Positions 6,589-11,513 of a stretch of 11,513 bases of DNA are shown here, one piece after another; within the stretch, counting starts at the first letter, position 1, and each line of letters opens with the position of its first letter. The stretch is from the NCBI GenBank assembly GCA_046313675.1, contig JBKBXU010000139.1, positions 1 to 11,513 on the forward strand, written 5' to 3'. The position numbers were made by a program, and so were the translations under genes. Below the pieces are notes generated by a model, which saw only the letters and a program-made list of their open reading frames with translations, did not search any database and was not told the origin of the DNA. Source of the DNA: JBKBXU01 sp046313675. Lineage in GTDB: Bacteria > Bacteroidota > Bacteroidia > Cytophagales > Cytophagaceae.

Positions 6589-7638
6589 TCAAAATATTCC
6601 GCAAGGTACAGTATAATTATTAGGTGCAGGGCGGTTTAAAAAACCGACGTGTGTAAGGGTAATTTCATAAGCTCCAATACGTGCATTATTAGGTATTCCT
6701 TCCCCATATCGTATATTTCTAAGTGGAGAAACAGTAGCATCGTAGCTGAAAACCATTTTCATACTTCCATGCTGCACACCGGCCATGAAAATAGCTGCAT
6801 CCTGAACCCTGTACCACGTTCCGGCCATTACCATTGTTTTACCTTCCCATCCACCGATATGATAACCTAAAGCGGCGCCTATGTTTATATCTCTCGCTCT
6901 CTGCTGTAACATAAACATTACTTCAGGCATCAGACTCAAACGTTCATTCATTCGATAGTGCATTCCGATGTTTATTAACGAACGATTTTTCAACCTGTTT
7001 AAATCTTCCCTCAAAAATTCCTGAGCAAATGTTTCCTTGGGGTGGACAGCATTAAAGACAGATATTCCGGAATGTATTTCAGTATGATCCGTTAGCATAA
7101 AGCTCCATGAAAGCCCTGCATTAATATTCATATACCCAAAAGAATTGTTATCCATATTTTCGCCAGACAGCGCATCCCTGCTCACCTCGTAATCAATAAT
7201 TTGACTACCAAAATATAATTGGGAATAATCAATACTTTTACGAACATATCCCCCCTGTAATCCGGCAGAAAGACGATGTCGCTTGTATTTATCAAGCACT
7301 TTATGATAAGCTAATGAGGCATAGCCTGAATTATTTTGAATAATTCCCTCTCCCATTTGATCATTATAAAAAAACAAGCCTACGCCAATTTTATCATCAC
7401 TTAACGGGTTGACCCTAAAATTAACATCTCCAGCAAAAGCAGCAGTTTGAAAAGTAGCGTTAGCCGCATGCCATTGATTCCTGTAAATAGCAGAAAGACG
7501 GTAATCCTGCTTAAACTTACCTGTAAGGGCAGGATTCAATGCCAGTGGAAAATTATAAAATTGCGAAAAATGAATATCCTGTGCTTGAATGGATGTTACC
7601 AGAAGCAAGAAAGAAAATAAGAGTATAATTTTTTTCAT
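6589..7638 (-). CDS. Type IX secretion system membrane protein, PorP/SprF family
   Basis: This is an outer-membrane beta-barrel of 349 residues, within or slightly above family length. The signal peptide is MKKIILLFSFLLLVTSIQA, followed by QDIHFSQFYNFPLALNPALTG, the N-terminal signature of the family (HFSQFY...NPALTG). Alternating strands follow, with typical segments YRNQW, GVGLFFYNDQMG and GYASLAYHK. The protein ends VPCGIF, like the conserved (V/T)PCxxF end, with a terminal Phe suitable for BAM recognition. SprF of Flavobacterium johnsoniae is needed for surface delivery of SprB, and paralogues usually sit beside genes for type B CTD cargo. Here the gene starts 18 bases after such a gene's stop, so it is most likely the dedicated partner of that protein. 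I leave the symbol empty because many paralogues exist per genome. Confidence 0.94.
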   Translation of the reverse strand: MKKIILLFSFLLLVTSIQAQDIHFSQFYNFPLALNPALTGKFKQDYRLSAIYRNQWHAANATFQTAAFAGDVNFRVNPLSDDKIGVGLFFYNDQMGEGIIQNNSGYASLAYHKVLDKYKRHRLSAGLQGGYVRKSIDYSQLYFGSQIIDYEVSRDALSGENMDNNSFGYMNINAGLSWSFMLTDHTEIHSGISVFNAVHPKETFAQEFLREDLNRLKNRSLINIGMHYRMNERLSLMPEVMFMLQQRARDINIGAALGYHIGGWEGKTMVMAGTWYRVQDAAIFMAGVQHGSMKMVFSYDATVSPLRNIRYGEGIPNNARIGAYEITLTHVGFLNRPAPNNYTVPCGIF

Positions 7639-7656
7639 GAGTACACTAAGGCAATA

Positions 7657-10600
7657 CTATCGGATCAATGTTACTTTTCCACTTGAAATCATTTCTTCAT
7701 CAAGGAGGTTTAACGCTTTTATATAATATAAATAAACCCCTATCGGCTGGTCTGCACCCTGATGTGTTCCATCCCATGAAGCGTTAAGATCTTGTCCCCC
7801 ATCAAAAATCAATTGTCCCCAACGATTATAAATCTTGAACTCAACAAGTTCTTTGAGTCCCTTATAAACTATATTAAATCCATCGTTATTAGCGTCACCA
7901 TTAGGGCTAAAGGCATTCGGAACCAGCATATAAATATTTAAATCAAGAACCATCGATGCCGTATCGGTACAACCAAATTCATTATACACTATCTGTGTCA
8001 CATCGATATCTTTGGCAAACTGCCTGAAAATATATTCCGGACTGGTATTTGTCGGATCAAGGATTCTGAGAGAATCTTCATTTCCAAAATACCACTGCCA
8101 CTCAACACCGTGGGCAGATTCATCGTAAAAACGGATAGGTCTCAGCGCTATAACTTCGTTCATATTAGCAGAAAATCCGGCTTCAGGATTTGGATGCACT
8201 ATCACATTTCTCCTTATGGTGTCTGTACAATATTGATTTTCTGTACCAGTGCTGCTCCGTACATAGTAAGTAATGGTATATTCTCCTGTTTCTTCATATA
8301 AATGAAGCGGATCCTTTTCTTCTGAAATGTTTCCATCACCAAAACTCCAGTGGTAATTCACAATAATACTTGAATCCGTAGAGGCGGCTGAACGATCTTT
8401 AAATTCCATAGCGGTTCCAAGGCATGCGTTATACGCATCAAAATCCGGAACCGGTAAAGGATAGATCGGAATTAATTTAGTGGCACTTTCATAGCACCCA
8501 TACATGGTATTGCCTATTGAAACATCCACCTGATACCAACCTGCCTCTTGGTAAATATGAAATGGTTCCTGAACGGTCACAGGGTCAGATCCATCACCGA
8601 AACTCCACTCAAAGTGATCCAATACAACTTCTGGAATATTATCATTACACACGTAAAAGAACTTTGTCTGTCGGTTGACACAAGGTTCATCCTCACACAC
8701 TTCTGGTTCAAAAAGTTCTACTACTCCAAAGGCTCCCGAGGTAAAAACCGTTTCACATCCATCACCATTTCTTACTGACAGATAGGCCAAATAATTCCCT
8801 CCCCGTTCAAAAGTAATTTCCGGGTTTTGCTCGTTGGAACTTGCCACCTCAATAAAATGGTGGTGATCTTCATGGTGTCCCTCGGCAGGATTATGGTGAT
8901 GATGCAAATAATCATCATATAAAAATGTCCAATTCCAACTTTCCACCTCATTTCCGGGCCCTAAAATATTATCCTGGTTTGCGTAAAACCGGGTAGGAGC
9001 ACCGGCACAATAACCTTCCATGCCATCGTAGGATACATCAAATTTTGGATGTATGGTAATTTCTTCTTCATAAGTACGCGTGCATTGCTCATTGTTATAT
9101 ACAATGGTCAGGCTTACAGGAAAGGTTTCCCCAGCCCCCTCCTCATAGGTATAAGTAGTGTTGTAATAATAATCTTCTGTATTGTTAATACTAAAGTGTG
9201 GCCCGGGGGCTTCTAAGGGTCTCCAATGCATGCTATTTCGATGCCTGACAATAATAGAATCGTCATTTCCAAAAGACCAGTACAATGAATCCATCAGATA
9301 ACTCCGTGGACTTTCCAATACCAATTCCTGACCAAGGCAAATGGTAGTTGGCTCCATTTTAAAATGTTTTGGAAGTTCAAAGCGTAAGGGTATTGTAATT
9401 GTATCTGTACAAGCACTGTTATCCGTCACCAATAAGTGAACCGGATATTTGCCTTCTGATGCATAATTATGATCAACTTCTGCAGCCGTGGTAGTGATAT
9501 TTTGTCCATCACCAAAAGTCCATTCCCTGGTTGCCACACCCCAATGAGAAATAGAGTTATCATTAAATGTTACTGCATCTTCAGGTTCACAGAAGTGATC
9601 CCATCTAAAGTCTGCTATGACAGGATAGTAAACATATCTGGTAGAAGAACTTCCGCACCCCCTGCTATCAACAACAGATATTGAATACGTTCCTGGTTCA
9701 GATACAGGACGGGAAGGGGTATTGGGAAGCAAATCAATATTAGACCAGGTAGCCGTCAAAGGGGGAAGACCACCACTCCAACTTGCATCCAACACTGAGT
9801 TTGGCGAGTTACAACGGAAGAAAAAGCTACTTTGAGCAATGTTAACCGTTGGAAAAGGATGAATAGTCACTGTTTCCTGAGCTGTACTTTCACAACCATA
9901 TTCATTAAAAATGGTATAACTTACGGTATAGGTTCCAGGGTTTTCGTACGAGTGAATAAAATCATCATATTTTGGATCTCCGGGAAAATAATTTCCCACA
10001 AGTACATAGCTTCTGTTGGCAACGGTTCCATCACCATAATCAATCCTGATTCGACTGATACCACACAACTGAATGGAACTGGCATCGCGGATCATAAAAC
10101 TATTTTGACAATAACTCAGAATATCAAAGTCTGCAACAGGACGATCACATACCTTAATTCTTTTCCTTGCAGTAACTGAACAATTCTGATCATCTCTGAT
10201 ATTTAAAATAACATTATAGTTTCCATGCGTGGAATAATGATGTCCCGGGTTCTGTTGCGCAGAGGTATTGTTACTCCCCGAAGAAGGGTCTCCAAAATTC
10301 CAACTCCAATTAGTAATATTAGTTACAGAACTCGTAGAGGAATCTATAAAAGAAACCGTACCAGGAGCACAAATCTTGTCAGACCCAAAATTTGCCCTTA
10401 GGCCATTATCGACCACGGCCGTGTATTTGGTTTCACATTTGTTAGCATCAATAACTGTAAGTGTATAATTCCCGTTTCCCTTTGTAATGGAAGGTGTAGT
10501 TTCTCCTGTATTCCATCGATAGGTAAAAGGGCCGTTTCCTAAAACCAGAGGCACTATTGTAGCCTGATCTGTACATGCGACTATATATGGTGATTCTGTA

Positions 10601-11513
10601 GTCACCACAGGGCGGGGCTTTACAATAACCCGAAATGCACGGGTAGCAGAGCCCATAATCGGACAGAAATCATCTGTAACAGTCACCGTAAACATATATG
10701 AGGCATCTTCATCCGGTAAGGTCTGAAACCGGAATATCCCCCTGGGCCTTGTTACCGATGGACTTACTTCAAATGTAGCTCTCGTAGTATCTATACCTTT
10801 GTTCCAAGTCATTGTAAGGGCTTGTCCAACATCAGGATCACGGCCATTTATATGAAAATCTACTAAACTACCTGCGCATACAACTATAGAATCCATGTGG
10901 GTATTGCTTATACCACTGATCACAGGATTCTGATTATTACAGTCTCTGGCAATTAATTGTATATCTCGCATTACAGAGCCGATAAGTACACCATTACGGT
11001 ATTCCTCTACCAAAATGGCTGTAACGGATACTTCCACATTTTGAGGAGCTACAGCAATATCCCCTGAATTACTATTTATACTAAAGGCCGGACTGGAGGT
11101 CATAGGGTTAGTGGCAGAAAAAGGATTTCTGTATTGAACGTTTGTAAACCGCCCTGTCTTGGGAACCACAGTTTTAAAAACCAGGCGATCTCCTTCATCT
11201 TCGACCGTACCCGGGTTGATGAAGTTGCTTTGTCCAGCACATATAAACGCTACAGGTTCATTGTTAAACCTTGGAGAATTGTTGCAAGGAGCCACCTCAT
11301 TATTAATCATTACTTCAATATAAAGGCAGTTTTTATCAGGATCTACTATGTTGGTAATAGATGCATTTCTATTGCAATCTCTCCAACTGACAAACCAGTC
11401 CGTACATTGTTGAGGAAAGGTAAAAGTACCTTTATAAACATATTTCTGAATACCCGGCTGCCGACCTCCCCTGCACGAACTGGCTTCTGTTGGGCAAACA
11501 GGACTTATTTCAA
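7657..11513 (-). CDS. Giant PKD-domain surface protein with type B (CHU_C, gliding-motility-associated) C-terminal domain; 5' end outside window
   Basis: The frame is open from the right edge (at least 1284 residues). The ATG at 11310 is internal: upstream codons read CTDWFVSWRDCNRNASITNI, and LYIEV...APCNNSP follows, a conserved N-terminal domain of such proteins. Next come Ig/cadherin-like segments (to about 10610), SprB-like repeats (RWNTGETTPSI near 10505; SWSGGLPP near 9775) and at least seven PKD-like domains marked by W-x-FG-D/N motifs. Clear ones are SWNFGDPSSG, EWTFGDGQ, YWSFGND, EWSFGDGS, HWSFGDGN and WQWYFGNED; RIDYGDGT is a variant and a divergent one carries a histidine-rich loop at 8857-8904. 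The last 93 residues (7660-7938) are a full type B CTD: VPNAFSPNGDANNDGF, FKIYNRWGQLIF, WDGTHQGADQPIGVYLYYI. Such proteins are exported by the T9SS and act as adhesins or gliding/surface proteins; the exact ligand is unknown. The gene heads an operon with PorP/SprF and OmpA-like genes. Confidence 0.95.
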   Translation of the reverse strand, partial: EISPVCPTEASSCRGGRQPGIQKYVYKGTFTFPQQCTDWFVSWRDCNRNASITNIVDPDKNCLYIEVMINNEVAPCNNSPRFNNEPVAFICAGQSNFINPGTVEDEGDRLVFKTVVPKTGRFTNVQYRNPFSATNPMTSSPAFSINSNSGDIAVAPQNVEVSVTAILVEEYRNGVLIGSVMRDIQLIARDCNNQNPVISGISNTHMDSIVVCAGSLVDFHINGRDPDVGQALTMTWNKGIDTTRATFEVSPSVTRPRGIFRFQTLPDEDASYMFTVTVTDDFCPIMGSATRAFRVIVKPRPVVTTESPYIVACTDQATIVPLVLGNGPFTYRWNTGETTPSITKGNGNYTLTVIDANKCETKYTAVVDNGLRANFGSDKICAPGTVSFIDSSTSSVTNITNWSWNFGDPSSGSNNTSAQQNPGHHYSTHGNYNVILNIRDDQNCSVTARKRIKVCDRPVADFDILSYCQNSFMIRDASSIQLCGISRIRIDYGDGTVANRSYVLVGNYFPGDPKYDDFIHSYENPGTYTVSYTIFNEYGCESTAQETVTIHPFPTVNIAQSSFFFRCNSPNSVLDASWSGGLPPLTATWSNIDLLPNTPSRPVSEPGTYSISVVDSRGCGSSSTRYVYYPVIADFRWDHFCEPEDAVTFNDNSISHWGVATREWTFGDGQNITTTAAEVDHNYASEGKYPVHLLVTDNSACTDTITIPLRFELPKHFKMEPTTICLGQELVLESPRSYLMDSLYWSFGNDDSIIVRHRNSMHWRPLEAPGPHFSINNTEDYYYNTTYTYEEGAGETFPVSLTIVYNNEQCTRTYEEEITIHPKFDVSYDGMEGYCAGAPTRFYANQDNILGPGNEVESWNWTFLYDDYLHHHHNPAEGHHEDHHHFIEVASSNEQNPEITFERGGNYLAYLSVRNGDGCETVFTSGAFGVVELFEPEVCEDEPCVNRQTKFFYVCNDNIPEVVLDHFEWSFGDGSDPVTVQEPFHIYQEAGWYQVDVSIGNTMYGCYESATKLIPIYPLPVPDFDAYNACLGTAMEFKDRSAASTDSSIIVNYHWSFGDGNISEEKDPLHLYEETGEYTITYYVRSSTGTENQYCTDTIRRNVIVHPNPEAGFSANMNEVIALRPIRFYDESAHGVEWQWYFGNEDSLRILDPTNTSPEYIFRQFAKDIDVTQIVYNEFGCTDTASMVLDLNIYMLVPNAFSPNGDANNDGFNIVYKGLKELVEFKIYNRWGQLIFDGGQDLNASWDGTHQGADQPIGVYLYYIKALNLLDEEMISSGKVTLIR

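Noticed and set aside
6575..6604. TTG start for the OmpA-like protein overlapping the PorP/SprF gene
   Set aside because: Using it places ten mixed residues before the signal peptide; the ATG at 6574 starts a normal Sec signal and leaves a 14-base gap.

Overview
The window comes from a member of the Bacteroidota (Cytophagia, Sphingobacteriia or Flavobacteriia type). It carries a PorP/SprF outer-membrane protein and a giant PKD-domain protein with a type B (gliding-motility-associated, CHU_C) C-terminal domain. Both belong to the type IX secretion system (T9SS), which is confined to this phylum. The DNA is AT-rich, and signal peptides end in the QAQ style common in the group. I cannot name the genus from this sequence alone.

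Left part (1-2450): the 3' two thirds of fmt (methionyl-tRNA formyltransferase) run into folA (dihydrofolate reductase) with a 19-base overlap, forming a one-carbon/folate pair on the + strand. Two - strand genes face them: a small Hsp20-like protein and, downstream of it, an RNase Z-like metallo-beta-lactamase-fold hydrolase. The hydrolase's 3' end overlaps the 3' end of folA by 11 bases.

Middle part (2259-4196): a 192-base divergent intergenic region separates the Hsp20-like gene from a + strand DJ-1/PfpI-family gene. That gene runs into a 10-N assembly gap, so its true C-terminus is unknown. The sequence after the gap is mostly two terminator hairpins. Facing it is a - strand gene for a predicted lipoprotein, with a short Tyr/Trp-rich N-terminal domain and a long disordered Asn/Ala/Pro/Ser/Arg tail built from 48-bp tandem repeats.

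Right part (4316-11513): three closely spaced - strand genes read as one transcription unit. They are a surface protein of at least 1284 residues (many PKD/Ig-like domains, type B CTD; its 5' end lies outside the window), then a PorP/SprF-family beta-barrel (18-base gap), then a TPR + PD40 propeller + OmpA_C protein with the domain order of PorE (14-base gap). The expected working model is that the PKD protein is exported through the T9SS, held at the outer membrane by its PorP/SprF partner, and the OmpA-like protein ties the complex to peptidoglycan. The lipoprotein gene follows 119 bases later on the same strand and may or may not belong to this unit.

Most of the window is recognisable family content. 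The points most worth a second look are the complete cargo/barrel/peptidoglycan-anchor set, a histidine-rich loop inside one PKD domain, the 48-bp coding repeat, and the assembly gap at the end of the DJ-1 gene.
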